From Rhodobacteraceae bacterium CCMM004 (lineage in GTDB: Bacteria; Pseudomonadota; Alphaproteobacteria; Rhodobacterales; Rhodobacteraceae): 64,000 bases of DNA. The notes beneath the pieces were generated by a model that saw only the letters and a list, made by a program, of their open reading frames with translations, was not told the DNA's origin and did no database searches. Numbering within the stretch: the stretch's first letter is position 1; each line of letters opens with the position of its first letter. The translations under genes were made by a program, and so were the position numbers. Of the stretch, positions 36,883 through 46,141 are shown piece by piece. The stretch lies in contig RZWH01000002.1 of assembly GCA_004005435.1 (NCBI GenBank), positions 865,228 through 929,227 of the forward strand, read 5' to 3'.

Positions 36883-38208
36883 TCAACCCAACAGGATCCG
36901 CCCCTCGGGGTAGCGCACGCGCGGTGCGGCCCGCGTCGCCAGGAAGAAGCCCAGGGTCAGCGGTCCGACCCGCCCGAGGAACATCATCACGATGATCACC
37001 GAGCGGCCCAGCGCGTCCAACTCGCCCGTGCTGCCGCGCGACAGGCCCACGGTGCCGAAGGCCGAGGCGACCTCGAAGGCATAGTCGAGAAAGTCGCCCT
37101 CGTTGCTCAGCGACACCAGGAACACGCCCACCATGACCAGCACCATCGACACCGTGGTGAGGGCCAGCACCTTGAGCACCTCCTGGCTGCCGATGGACCG
37201 GCCGAAGGCGTTGATCTGGGTCCGCCCGCGGAAGAACGCGATGGTGGCCAGGAAGAGCACGATGAAGGTCGTCACCTTGATCCCCCCGGCGGTGGAGGTC
37301 GATCCGCCGCCGATCAGCATCAGCGAGATGATCATCACCGCGGTGCTGTCGCGGGTCGCGCCGATGTCGACGGTGTTGAACCCCGCCGTGCGCGGCGTCA
37401 CGCCCTGGAACCAGGATGCTGCTATCTTGTCCCCCAGGCTCAGGGGGCCCAGCGTGCCGGGATTCGTCCACTCCAGCACGGCGAAGGACACGCAGGCCCA
37501 GACGATCAGGATCGCCGTGCCGGCGAGCATGAGCCGCGAGTGGAGGGTGAGCCGGGACCAGCGGCGCTGTTTCAGGATGTCGGCGATGACGATGAATCCA
37601 AGGCCACCCAGGATGAACATCGCGGGGACGGCGATCACCATCACCGGGTTGCCCACCCATTGCGACAGGCTGTCTGGATAGAGCGCGAAGCCTGCGTTGT
37701 TGAAGGCCGAGATCGTGTGGAATACCGCCGACCACAGGCCCGGCCAGAGCCCGAACTCAGGGATGAGGACGGTGGCCAGCACGGCGACCCCCACGGTCTC
37801 GCAGATCAGCGCGGCGACCAGGATCACGCGCACCAGCACCATGAGGTTGTGCAAAGAGGTCTGGTTGAGGTCCTGTTGCAGCACGATCCGCCCTGGCAGG
37901 CCCATGGGCAGGCCCAGGGTCAGGAGCACCAGCGCGGCAAAGGTCATGAGGCCCAGGCCGCCCAACTGGATCAGCACCGCGATGACCGCCTGACCGAAGA
38001 AGGTGAAGGCGCTGCCGGTGTCCACCACGACGAGCCCCGTGACGGTCACCGCCGACGTCGCGGTGAACAACGCGTCGGCCAGCGTGATCCCCGCCGTGGT
38101 CGCCCACGGTGTCATCAAGAGGAGCGTGCCCGCGGCAATCAGGCTGCCGTAGAGCAGGGCCAGGACCGCAGGCGGCGGGATCCGCGATAGAAAGCTGCGC
38201 AAACTCAC
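36883..38208 (-). CDS. ktrB: TrkH/KtrB family potassium transporter
   Basis: A 441-residue membrane protein of the superfamily of K+ transporters, with four pore-loop repeats. Filter-like segments are visible as 'ATSAVTVTGLVVVDTGSAF', 'FHTISAFNNAGFALYPDSL', 'GVTPRTAGFNTVDIG' and 'ASAFGTVGLSRGST'. The start is GTG at 38208 and overlaps the stop of the ktrA-like gene (GTGA), so the two are coupled. It forms the pore of a K+ uptake complex gated by the RCK protein from the gene directly upstream. KtrB rather than TrkH is favoured by length and order. Confidence 0.92.
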   Translation of the reverse strand: MSLRSFLSRIPPPAVLALLYGSLIAAGTLLLMTPWATTAGITLADALFTATSAVTVTGLVVVDTGSAFTFFGQAVIAVLIQLGGLGLMTFAALVLLTLGLPMGLPGRIVLQQDLNQTSLHNLMVLVRVILVAALICETVGVAVLATVLIPEFGLWPGLWSAVFHTISAFNNAGFALYPDSLSQWVGNPVMVIAVPAMFILGGLGFIVIADILKQRRWSRLTLHSRLMLAGTAILIVWACVSFAVLEWTNPGTLGPLSLGDKIAASWFQGVTPRTAGFNTVDIGATRDSTAVMIISLMLIGGGSTSTAGGIKVTTFIVLFLATIAFFRGRTQINAFGRSIGSQEVLKVLALTTVSMVLVMVGVFLVSLSNEGDFLDYAFEVASAFGTVGLSRGSTGELDALGRSVIIVMMFLGRVGPLTLGFFLATRAAPRVRYPEGRILLG

Positions 38209-38867
38209 AGGCTGGCGCCGAATTTGCGCAGATTCCCCCTTGTGCCGAGGAGCAACAGACGGTCGGCGCTCTCCAAGACGCAGGCCTCGCCGTCGCGGCC
38301 TACGAACTCGGTCCCCCGCATGATGCCGACGCAGCGCAGTTCGTAGCGCGTCATCAGGTCGAGATCGGCCAGCTTGCGGCCCTCCAGGCTCTCTGGCACG
38401 CGGAAATTCACCACGTGCAGGCCGTTGCCCAGGCTCACGTAGTCGCGGACGAACGGGTTGTGCAGCATCTGCGCGATGTGCAGCCCCATCTGTTCTTCGG
38501 GCTGGACGACGCGGTCCGCACCGAGCTTGCTGAGGATGCGGTGATGCGCCTTGGAGTTCGCCTTGGCCCAGATCTCGCCCACGCCCAAGAGCTTGAGGTT
38601 GATCAGCGACAGCACGCTGGCCTCCATGTCGTCGCCCACCGCGATCAGCGCCACGTCGCAGTCGCCCACCCCCGCCTCGCGCAGCGCCGCCTCGTCGCGG
38701 GCGTCGGCGATCATGGCCTGGCTCAGCTTCTCGGCCATGGCGTTGACCCGTTCGGCCTTCACGTCCAGGCCGATCACGTGGTTGTCGAAGCGGGCCAGTT
38801 CGCCCCCGACCGTGCTGCCGAAGCTGCCCAGGCCGATGATGGCAAAGTGTCGAGACGTCTGCGGCAT
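38205..38867 (-). CDS. ktrA: TrkA/KtrA potassium-uptake regulator
   Basis: A 220-residue cytosolic RCK protein that gates the K+ channel partner. The TrkA-N Rossmann domain begins 'FAIIGLGSFGSTVGGELARFDNHVIGLDV' and the nucleotide site continues 'IADARDEAALREAGVGDCDVALIAVGDDMEAS'; the TrkA-C domain is from about residue 140. One RCK unit (not two) fits KtrA. Its stop overlaps the GTG start of ktrB. Confidence 0.92.
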   Translation of the reverse strand: MPQTSRHFAIIGLGSFGSTVGGELARFDNHVIGLDVKAERVNAMAEKLSQAMIADARDEAALREAGVGDCDVALIAVGDDMEASVLSLINLKLLGVGEIWAKANSKAHHRILSKLGADRVVQPEEQMGLHIAQMLHNPFVRDYVSLGNGLHVVNFRVPESLEGRKLADLDLMTRYELRCVGIMRGTEFVGRDGEACVLESADRLLLLGTRGNLRKFGASL

Positions 38868-38896
38868 GGGGCGGGGTCCTCTTTGTTGCGCTGCCG

Positions 38897-40519
38897 TCAG
38901 CTTCGGGTATCGGCGACGTGCTGCCAGACCGATGAGATCGCGACCGACCCCTCGCCGACGGAACTGGCCACGCGTTTGACCGATCCCGCCCGCACGTCGC
39001 CCACGGCAAAGATGCCGGGGGTCGAGGTTTCGTAGGCCGACCGCCCGCCCACCTCGGCGCCGGTGCGGACAAAGCCGCGCGGATCGAGCGCGCAGTGACC
39101 TGCGAGCCAGTCGGTGTTGGGCGCCGCGCCCACCATTACGAACACCGCCCGGCTCGCCAACTCCCAGCTCTGGCCGGCCGTCTTGTCCCGGATGGTCACG
39201 CGGTCGAGATGGTCGTCGCCGTGCAGCGCCTCCAGCTCGGTGCGGTAGTGGACGGTGATCTGCGGATCGGCCTCCAGCCGCGCCGAGAGATAGTCCGACA
39301 TCGACGCCGCCAGGCTCGCCCCCCGGACCAACAGATGCACATGCCGGGCCGAGCGGCTCAGATGCATCGCCGCCTGGCCCGCCGAATTGCCGCCGCCGAT
39401 CACCACCGCCTCGGTCCCGCGGCACCAGCGCGCCTCGATCTCGGTGGCGGCATAGTAGATGCCCGCGCCCTCGAACCGCTCCAGCCCGTCGATGGCGAGC
39501 CGCCGGTACTGGACGCCCGTGGCGACCACCACAGCACGGGCACAGACCTCCGCCCCGTCGTCGAGCGTCGCGCAGAACAGGCCGTCGTCGCGCCGATCCA
39601 GCGCAGAGACCCGGCGCGGCATGGCGAACCGGGTGCCGAACTTCATCGCCTGCACCTCGCCGCGCCAGACCAGGTCGGCGCCCGATATGCCGGTGGGAAA
39701 GCCCATGTAGTTCTCGATCCGGCTGGAGGTGCCCGCCTGGCCGCCGATGGTCAGATCCTCGACCACCACCGCCGACAGCCCCTCGGCGCCGGCATAGACG
39801 CCCGCGGCCACGCCCGCGGGGCCGCCGCCGACGATCAGCACATCCACCACCTCGTCCGCGGGAATGTCGAGCGCCAGGCCCAGCACCTGCGCCACCTTGG
39901 CCGGAGTCGGGTCCGCGATCACCTGGTCGCGGCCGAAGATGACCGCCGGCCCGTGGCGGATGGCGCAGGCCCGCGCCACCGCGTCGGCCTCGTCCGAGCC
40001 CAACTCGATCGACTGGAACGGGATACGGTTGCGTCCGGCAAAGGCGGCAATCCGGCGAATGCCGCGGTCCACGTCGGTGCCGATCAGCTTGAGCGTCGAA
40101 TCGCCGTCCTCGATCTGCCGCCGCCGCCGGGCGGCAAAGACGGTGATCACGATGTCGCTCATCTCGGGGATCGCCGCCATCAGGTCCAGCATCTCGCGCC
40201 GGTCGACCGCGATGCAGACAGTGTCGCGGCAGGCCCGCATGGGCAGGCTGTAGGCCCCGCCGGTCAGAAACGCGATCTCGCCCAGAAACTGCGTCGGGCC
40301 CAGCGTGTTCGGCAGATAGCGGTCCCCGGTATAGGGGTTCACCACCTCGATTTCGCCGTCCTCGACATAGAGGAACCGGTCCATCGGATCGCCCGGCTCG
40401 GCCACCATCTCTCCGGCGGCAAAGCGCACGGTCTCACCGGCCCGCCTGAGCGCCCGCACATGGGTGTCGGCCAGCGGCGTGCGCTGCATCTGGCGGAGGT
40501 CGGCGGCCAGGCTCTCCAT
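38897..40519 (-). CDS. Cyclic-nucleotide-binding domain fused to a thioredoxin-reductase-like flavoprotein
   Basis: A 540-residue fusion. Residues ~10-135 form a cNMP-binding domain ('VRFAAGEMVAEPGDPMDRFLYVEDGEIEVV', 'LGEIAFLTGG'), ~140-220 a linker with thioredoxin-fold flavour, and ~222-535 an FAD/NAD(P)H reductase of the thioredoxin-reductase class ('VDVLIVGGGPAGVAAGVYA', 'EAVVIGGGNSAGQAAMHLS', 'TPGIFAVGDVRAGSVKRVASSVGEGS'). The redox-active CxxC of true thioredoxin reductases is absent: its place reads 'YYAATEIEARWCRG', with only one cysteine. So it is probably not a thioredoxin reductase; a ligand-controlled NAD(P)H-dependent flavoenzyme is inferred. It lies directly upstream of ktrAB on the same strand. 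Confidence 0.88.
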   Translation of the reverse strand: MESLAADLRQMQRTPLADTHVRALRRAGETVRFAAGEMVAEPGDPMDRFLYVEDGEIEVVNPYTGDRYLPNTLGPTQFLGEIAFLTGGAYSLPMRACRDTVCIAVDRREMLDLMAAIPEMSDIVITVFAARRRRQIEDGDSTLKLIGTDVDRGIRRIAAFAGRNRIPFQSIELGSDEADAVARACAIRHGPAVIFGRDQVIADPTPAKVAQVLGLALDIPADEVVDVLIVGGGPAGVAAGVYAGAEGLSAVVVEDLTIGGQAGTSSRIENYMGFPTGISGADLVWRGEVQAMKFGTRFAMPRRVSALDRRDDGLFCATLDDGAEVCARAVVVATGVQYRRLAIDGLERFEGAGIYYAATEIEARWCRGTEAVVIGGGNSAGQAAMHLSRSARHVHLLVRGASLAASMSDYLSARLEADPQITVHYRTELEALHGDDHLDRVTIRDKTAGQSWELASRAVFVMVGAAPNTDWLAGHCALDPRGFVRTGAEVGGRSAYETSTPGIFAVGDVRAGSVKRVASSVGEGSVAISSVWQHVADTRS

Positions 40520-40704
40520 CGGCGTTGTCCCAACTTCGGTGTCTTTGGTCCTAGCGCACCGCCGCACGCTGCCCAGGGGAAATTTTGCGCGCGGCGCTGC
40601 GTTTTTTGCGCTGCCTTGACGGTGGGCGCCCCCGCGCCCTCACGCCGCTCTGACGGACGGCGGGCAGACTGCCTGCAACTGGACCGCAACACAGGAGCCT
40701 CGCC

Positions 40705-40917
40705 ATGTCCCGCACCGCCGCTCTCCGCCCCGCCGCCGTTCCCGCCCGCGCGCCGCGGCTCGGCCTCGTCTCGTGGCTCGTCGCGCTGAACGCAGGCTAC
40801 CGGCAGAAGCACCGCTTCGACCGGCTCGACGCCGCCGCCCTCAGCGACATGGGCCTGACCGAGGGCGACCGTCACGGCGCCACGCTGGCGCCCTTCGTCG
40901 CGCGCGAGCTCGGCTGA
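40705..40917 (+). CDS. DUF1127 domain protein
   Basis: A 70-residue protein with a C-terminal DUF1127 domain: 'WLVALNAGYRQKHRFDRLDAAALSDMGLTEGD'. Small DUF1127 proteins of alphaproteobacteria are arginine-rich, often stress-induced, and have been connected with small-RNA and RNA-turnover pathways in Rhodobacter. The N-terminus is an Ala/Pro/Arg-rich extension. AGGAG precedes the ATG at 40705. It is a single gene between two minus-strand genes. Confidence 0.85.
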   Translation: MSRTAALRPAAVPARAPRLGLVSWLVALNAGYRQKHRFDRLDAAALSDMGLTEGDRHGATLAPFVARELG

Positions 40918-40931
40918 GGCGCCCGCCGGGC

Positions 40932-41951
40932 TCAGTCGCGGCTGCCGAACAGCCCGGCCAGGGCCCGGCTGACCAGGCGATGGACCTGCGGCCGGCGCCC
41001 CTCGGAGAACGGCAGGGGGCGGCAGACCTCCATTGCCGCGACGCCCACGCGGGCCGTCAGCGCCCCATTCACGATTCCCTCGCCGAAGCGGCGCGAGACC
41101 CGGCTCAGCACGCCACCCCCCGCCACCGACCCGATCAGGTCGTCGCCCACCGCCACCGCGCCGGTGGCCACCAGATGCGCCATCACCGCGCGGGTCAGCC
41201 GCCAGGCGCCCAGCGTCCCCGACCGGCCGCCGTAGATCTCGGCGATGCGCCGGATCATCCTAAGGTTCGAGGTCAGCGCCGCCGCCACGTCGGCCAGCGC
41301 CAGGGGCACCACCGCCGTCACCGTCGCCACCTGTCGCGCCGCCGCCTCGACCTCGATGCGCGCGGCGTCGTCCAGGGGCTTGAGCAGCTCCGCCTCGATC
41401 AGACCGAACAGCCCGTCGGCGTCGAATACGTCGCCCTGACGCTCGGCCACGCGGCTGCGCGCCCACTCCATCTCGGGCCGCCCGGCATAGAGGCGGTCGA
41501 GCTTGGCCGCCACGGCGCGGGCGGCGGCCAGGTCTCCGGCCACCACCGCCGCCTCGGCCGCCTTGTGCACGCCGTCCAGCCGCTCCAGCCGCGCCACCGC
41601 CGACACCTCGCGCACCGCGATCAGCAGGCACACCAGCACGAAGGCTCCGGTCAGCACCGCCGCGATCAGCCCCAAGACCGGCTGCGACGCGATCAGCGCG
41701 TCGATGGCCTGCCATGCCGTGACCCCCAGGACAAAGACGAAGAGCGCGGCGAAACTGCGCCAGAACCAACGCCAGAGCGGCGACGCGCGCCGCGCGGCCA
41801 GCGCCGCCATGGTCTTCATCGCCTGGCCCGAGGGCGGCTCCAGCGCCAGGTCCGGGACCGGCGGCGCCTCGGCGGGGCTCTCGCGCGGTCCCGCCGCGCC
41901 CGCCCCAGCCGCGCTCTCGTCGATCAGGATCGGTCCCCTGCGCTCAGCCAT
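40932..41951 (-). CDS. ycjF: TIGR01620/YcjF family membrane protein
   Basis: A 339-residue inner-membrane protein of the DUF697/TIGR01620 group (YcjF-like). A Pro-rich N-terminus is followed by two membrane helices (~65-82 and ~92-112), a soluble helical part, and the conserved C-terminal block 'NLRMIRRIAEIYGGRSGTLGAWRLTRAVMAHLVATG' near residue 235. It is encoded next to YcjX, its usual partner in envelope-stress responses. Exact role unknown. Confidence 0.88.
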   Translation of the reverse strand: MAERRGPILIDESAAGAGAAGPRESPAEAPPVPDLALEPPSGQAMKTMAALAARRASPLWRWFWRSFAALFVFVLGVTAWQAIDALIASQPVLGLIAAVLTGAFVLVCLLIAVREVSAVARLERLDGVHKAAEAAVVAGDLAAARAVAAKLDRLYAGRPEMEWARSRVAERQGDVFDADGLFGLIEAELLKPLDDAARIEVEAAARQVATVTAVVPLALADVAAALTSNLRMIRRIAEIYGGRSGTLGAWRLTRAVMAHLVATGAVAVGDDLIGSVAGGGVLSRVSRRFGEGIVNGALTARVGVAAMEVCRPLPFSEGRRPQVHRLVSRALAGLFGSRD

Positions 41952-42050
41952 GCCGCCCCTCGCCCACGCTGCCCCGCCTCATCATCTTGGTCCAAATACC
42001 CCCCCGCCGGAGGCGTCCCGCACGCGCCGCCCGCGCACCGCCGGGCCGGC

Positions 42051-43466
42051 TCACAGCCGGTCCCCGATCAGGAACTGCGCCGCCTTGTCCAGTCGGATGT
42101 GCGGCGGCCCCTCGCCGGGTTTCAGCGTCACCGGCTGCGGGGCGAAGCGCATGACCGCATAGTCGCGGTCCAGCCACGCCTGCGCCCCTTCCCGCGCGGG
42201 GTTCAGGAGGTGGCTGGGATCCTCGGGCAGTTCGCCGGGGTGGAACGCCGCCCGCTTGCCCGTGTCCAGGAGCAGCCCCCGCACCACGTCCAGCGGCTGG
42301 CCCTTGTGGTCCACCGTGTCCTCGGTGGTGGCGCGCAGGGCGGCGATGGCCATCGCCTGGGTCTCGGCCCCGGCGAAATCGGCGCGCCGCTTGGCGTCGG
42401 CCACCAGCGCCTGCATGATCGCCGTCAGCCGCGGATGCTGGCGGTGGTGCAAGTGGTCGGCCTTGGTCGCGGCAAAGAGGATCTTCTCCACCCGCTTGCC
42501 CAGCAGCAGCTTGCTGAGCCAGGCGTTGCGACCCGGGCGGAAGGCGCCCAGGATATCGGCCATGGCGCGGCGCAAATCCTCGACCGCCTGCGGCCCGGCG
42601 TGGATCGCGCCCAGCGCGTCGACCAGCACCACCTGCCGGTCGATCCGGGCAAAGTGGTCGCGGAAGAACGGTTTGACCACCTCGCGCTTGTAGGCCTCGT
42701 AGCGGCGGTCGAACTCGCGCCAGAGGCTGCCGCGGGGCGGCCGTTCGGGCTCGGGCAAGGGTGCGAAGGTCAGGACCGGCGACCCGGCCAGGTCGCCCGG
42801 CAGCAGGAACCGCCCCGGGGTGCAGTCCGAAAACCCCGCCTCGCGCGCGGCGGTCAGGTAGGCGGTAAAGCCCTCGGCCAGCGCCCGCGCCTGGGGCTCG
42901 TCCAGCTTGGCGGCGGCATCCGTCGCGGCCACCTGCGCGCGATAGTCCCCGGCCATCTCGCGGCCCTCGATCCGGCGCAGGGTGTCGGCCGACCAGTCCG
43001 CATAGCTGCGGTCGAGAAGCGACAGGTCCAAGAGCCACTCGCCGGGATAGTCGACGATGTCGAGATGGATGGTCCGCGGCCCCCGCAGCCCGGCGATCAG
43101 GCCCGTCGGCTGCACCCTGAGCGACAGGCGCAACTCGCTGATCGCGCGGGTCGAATCGGGCCAGCGCGGGCTCTGCCCGGTCATCGCGGCCAGGTGCGTC
43201 TCGAAGTCGAAGCGCGGCAGCGTGTCGTCCGGCTGCGGCTGGAGATAGGCGGTGCGGATCGCGCCCTCGGCCGCGGCCACCAGTTGCGGCATCCGCGCCC
43301 GGTTCATCAGGTTGGCCACCAGCGAGGTGATGAAGACGGTCTTGCCCGCGCGGCTGAGCCCGGTGACGCCCAGCCGGATCACCGGTTCGAAGAACGCCTC
43401 GGACACGGTGCTGCCGATCCCCTCCACGGTGCGCGTCAGCCCGTCCGCGATGTCGCCGATGATCAA
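42051..43466 (-). CDS. ycjX: YcjX family P-loop NTPase
   Basis: A 471-residue protein of the YcjX (DUF463) family. The P-loop is 'VTGLSRAGKTVFITSLVANLM' (~34-54), followed by 'LDIVDYPGEWLLDLSLL' and, further on, 'VLVDALGAIHAGPQAVEDLRRAM' and 'FAATKADHLHHRQHPRL' (an NKxD-like guanine-specificity position). YcjX-type proteins resemble dynamin-like GTPases and are stress-induced. The start is taken as TTG at 43466 because GGGGAG lies 8 bases upstream; an ATG at 43505 in frame has no ribosome-binding site. Partner of the TIGR01620 gene 99 bases downstream. Confidence 0.9.
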   Translation of the reverse strand: MIIGDIADGLTRTVEGIGSTVSEAFFEPVIRLGVTGLSRAGKTVFITSLVANLMNRARMPQLVAAAEGAIRTAYLQPQPDDTLPRFDFETHLAAMTGQSPRWPDSTRAISELRLSLRVQPTGLIAGLRGPRTIHLDIVDYPGEWLLDLSLLDRSYADWSADTLRRIEGREMAGDYRAQVAATDAAAKLDEPQARALAEGFTAYLTAAREAGFSDCTPGRFLLPGDLAGSPVLTFAPLPEPERPPRGSLWREFDRRYEAYKREVVKPFFRDHFARIDRQVVLVDALGAIHAGPQAVEDLRRAMADILGAFRPGRNAWLSKLLLGKRVEKILFAATKADHLHHRQHPRLTAIMQALVADAKRRADFAGAETQAMAIAALRATTEDTVDHKGQPLDVVRGLLLDTGKRAAFHPGELPEDPSHLLNPAREGAQAWLDRDYAVMRFAPQPVTLKPGEGPPHIRLDKAAQFLIGDRL

Positions 43467-43612
43467 GAGGCCCGCTCCCCGCCCGTGCGCCGTGGCGGGC
43501 AACATAAGGCGCGGGCGCGCGCGATTCCAGGGCGGCGGCGCATCGGTGCGCCCGGCTGGGGCGCGCGGCAGGCCCCTTGCCGCCGCCCGTGCCGTTCGAT
43601 AGGGGGCGCGCC

Positions 43613-44389
43613 ATGCCGCGCTATGCCCTGAAGATCGAGTACGACGGCGGCCCCTTCCGCGGCTGGCAGCGGCAGAGCGACCTGCCGAGCGTGCAGGCCG
43701 CGGTGGAGGCCGCACTGGCGCGGATCGACCCCGCCCCCGCCCCCATCGCCGCGGCCGGACGCACCGACACGGGCGTCCACGCGGCAGGCCAGGTCGCGCA
43801 CGCCGATCTGGCGCGCGACTGGGCCCCCGCCCGCCTGTCGGAGGCGCTGAACTGGCACCTCAAGCCCGCGCCGGTGGCGGTCGTGGCCGCGGCCCGGGTG
43901 CCCGACGACTGGCACGCCCGGTTCTCGGCGGTCGAGCGGCGCTATCTCTACCGCATCCTGGTGCGGCGAGCGCCGCCGGTCCTGTCCCGCGGGCAGGTCT
44001 GGGCGGTGCGCCATCCGCTCGACGCGGCCGCGATGGCCGCCGCGGCCCGGCACTTCGTGGGCCGCCACGACTTCACCACCTTCCGCGCGGCGCAGTGCCA
44101 GGCGGCCTCGCCGGTCAAAACCCTCGACGCCGCCGAGGTGCGCGCGGTGGAGGCGACCAACGGCACCGAGATCCATTTCGACTTCCGCGCCCGCAGTTTT
44201 CTGCACAACCAGGTGCGCAGCTTCGTCGGCACGCTGGAGCGGGTGGGCGCGGGCGCCTGGACCGCCGACGACGTGGCCCGCGCCCTGGCCGCCCGGGACC
44301 GCACCGCCTGCGGTCCCGTCGCGCCGCCGCAGGGCCTGTGCCTGACCGGGGTGGGCTATCCGACAGACCCGTTCGCCTCCACGGCGTAG
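43613..44389 (+). CDS. truA: tRNA pseudouridine synthase A
   Basis: A 258-residue enzyme that converts uridines 38-40 of the tRNA anticodon arm to pseudouridine. The catalytic '[19 protein letters not shown]' (aspartate of RTDTGVHA near residue 53) and the opening '[19 protein letters not shown]' are canonical; '[18 protein letters not shown]' is the second signature. ATG 43613 is the natural start. The 3' end overlaps the end of the MATE gene on the other strand by 34 bases. Confidence 0.96.
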   Translation: MPRYALKIEYDGGPFRGWQRQSDLPSVQAAVEAALARIDPAPAPIAAAGRTDTGVHAAGQVAHADLARDWAPARLSEALNWHLKPAPVAVVAAARVPDDWHARFSAVERRYLYRILVRRAPPVLSRGQVWAVRHPLDAAAMAAAARHFVGRHDFTTFRAAQCQAASPVKTLDAAEVRAVEATNGTEIHFDFRARSFLHNQVRSFVGTLERVGAGAWTADDVARALAARDRTACGPVAPPQGLCLTGVGYPTDPFASTA

Positions 44390-45750
44390 GCCGAGCCGCG
44401 CCAGAAACGCAGGTTCAGCCAGACCGCGGCGACGGCGAGGCCCACGGCCAGCCCCAGCCACACCCCGACGCCGCCCCATCCCAGGGGAAAGCCCAGGACG
44501 TAGGAGACCGGCATCCCGACGCCCCAATAGCTGACCGCAGCGATCAGCATCGGCCGGCGCGTGTCCTGCACCCCCCGCAGGAGGCCCAGCGCCATCACCT
44601 GCGCCGCGTCGGCCACCTGGAACAGCGCCGCCGCCGCCATCAGCCCGACGCCGATGACCAGCACCGCGTCGCGGTGGGGATCGGCGGGGTCGAGGAACAG
44701 GCCCACCAGAGGCTCGGGCAGCGCCACGAACAGCACCACCGTCGCCAGCGCGACGGCCGCCGACATCGCCGTGACCACAGCCGCACCCAGGCGCAGGCCG
44801 GGCCCGTCGCGGCGCCCCATGGCGTTGCCTGCGCGGATCGTCGCCGCGTTCGACAGACCCAGATGCAGCATGAACGTGGCCGAGGCGATGGTGATCGCGA
44901 TGCCGTGGGCCGCCAGGGGCACCGTGCCCAGCCACCCCATCATCACCGAGGACGCCGCGAAAAGCCCCACCTCGGCCAGATTGGTGATCCCGATGGGCCA
45001 GCCCAGACGGAACACCCGCCCCGCCGCTTCGACGTCGGGCTTCCAGAACCTCTGGAACAGCGCGTGCTCGGGCGTGGCGCGGATCGCGTAGGCGATCAGC
45101 ACGACCGCCGAGAACAGGTTCACGGCCACCGACGCCCAGGCCGCGCCGGCAATCCCCATCTCCGGCGCGCCCAGGTTGCCGAAAATCAAAAGCCAGTTGA
45201 TCAACGCGTTCAACGGCACCGCCGCCAGCGTCACCCACAGAACGATCTGGGTGCGCTCCAACGCGGCCAGGTAGCTCTTGAGCACCATGACGGCGAGGGC
45301 GGGCACGATGCTCCACCCCTGGATGGCCAGGTAGTCGGCCGCCGGCGCCACGACCTCGGCCCCCTGCCCGATGGCCGTCAGGATCGGCCGCGCCGCCAGG
45401 AACACCGGCACCGCGCAGGCGGCGAAGACCAGCGAAATCCAGAGCGCCATGCGGGTCACGCGGCGGACCTGCCGCTCCTCCCCCGACGCGGCGGCGGCCG
45501 CGACCATCGGCATCACCGCCCAGGCGAACCCGGACCCGACGATGAACAGCACGAAGAACAGCATCATGCCCAGCGTCTGACCGGCCAAGGCGGCGACGTC
45601 GTACCAGCCCAGCATGATCGTATCGACCATGCCGATGGCGAACTGCGCCAGATGGCTGCCGACGAGCGGCAGGCCCAGCACGAGGATCTTCCGCGCATGG
45701 GTCAGGGCGCCGTCGGGCGGCGCGGCCGGGCTGGTCGGACTGTGGATCAT
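44356..45750 (-). CDS. MATE family efflux transporter
   Basis: A 464-residue inner-membrane pump with about twelve helices of the MATE/NorM family, exchanging cations for drugs or metabolites. Family signs are '[29 protein letters not shown]' at the N-terminus, '[30 protein letters not shown]' in the middle and '[29 protein letters not shown]' near residue 370. The substrate is unknown. The start is ATG at 45750. Convergent with truA. Confidence 0.93.
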   Translation of the reverse strand: MIHSPTSPAAPPDGALTHARKILVLGLPLVGSHLAQFAIGMVDTIMLGWYDVAALAGQTLGMMLFFVLFIVGSGFAWAVMPMVAAAAASGEERQVRRVTRMALWISLVFAACAVPVFLAARPILTAIGQGAEVVAPAADYLAIQGWSIVPALAVMVLKSYLAALERTQIVLWVTLAAVPLNALINWLLIFGNLGAPEMGIAGAAWASVAVNLFSAVVLIAYAIRATPEHALFQRFWKPDVEAAGRVFRLGWPIGITNLAEVGLFAASSVMMGWLGTVPLAAHGIAITIASATFMLHLGLSNAATIRAGNAMGRRDGPGLRLGAAVVTAMSAAVALATVVLFVALPEPLVGLFLDPADPHRDAVLVIGVGLMAAAALFQVADAAQVMALGLLRGVQDTRRPMLIAAVSYWGVGMPVSYVLGFPLGWGGVGVWLGLAVGLAVAAVWLNLRFWRGSAYAVEANGSVG

Positions 45751-45798
45751 ACCCCGCGGGCTAGTTCCGGCCGCGCCCCGGGGCAAGAAAAATCTGCC

Positions 45799-45975
45799 TC
45801 AGCCCGCCGCCGGCTCCATCAGACGCTGAGCCGCGGCATGGGTCAGCGGTGCGGGACGCGCGCGGTCCTCGGCCAGCCCCATGGCCGGGCGCGTGGCGAT
45901 GGTCCGCAGGGCCAGGCGGCGGCGCGCGCGGGCGCGCAGGATCAGGGCACGGGACGTGGTCGGTCGCTGGGTCAT
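45799..45975 (-). CDS. Possible small basic protein
   Basis: A 58-residue open frame upstream of the MATE gene, starting 'MTQRPTTSRALILRARARRRLALRT', rich in arginine, with no good ribosome-binding site. Its composition is what any GC-rich frame might give, though short Arg-rich proteins are common in this group. Listed only because it fills an otherwise empty 390-base gap. Confidence 0.3.
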   Translation of the reverse strand: MTQRPTTSRALILRARARRRLALRTIATRPAMGLAEDRARPAPLTHAAAQRLMEPAAG

Positions 45976-46141
45976 GGCGGCTCGGACGGCGGTTGGCAGA
46001 CCCGCCGGGGATGACCGACGAATCCGGCGCACCGGCGACGCAATTGCGGAGAGTCTGGGGCAGGCCGTTGCCGCGCCCCCCGGCGGGCGGCATACTCTGC
46101 GCTCAGAATAACGACAACACGAGACGAGCGGAGCAACCAAC

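Noticed and set aside
41987..42014. Motif reading TATTTGGACCAAGATGATG on the minus strand between YcjX and TIGR01620 genes
   Set aside because: It resembles an intergenic motif I associate with Rhodobacterales genomes, but only one copy is seen here, so nothing can be concluded.
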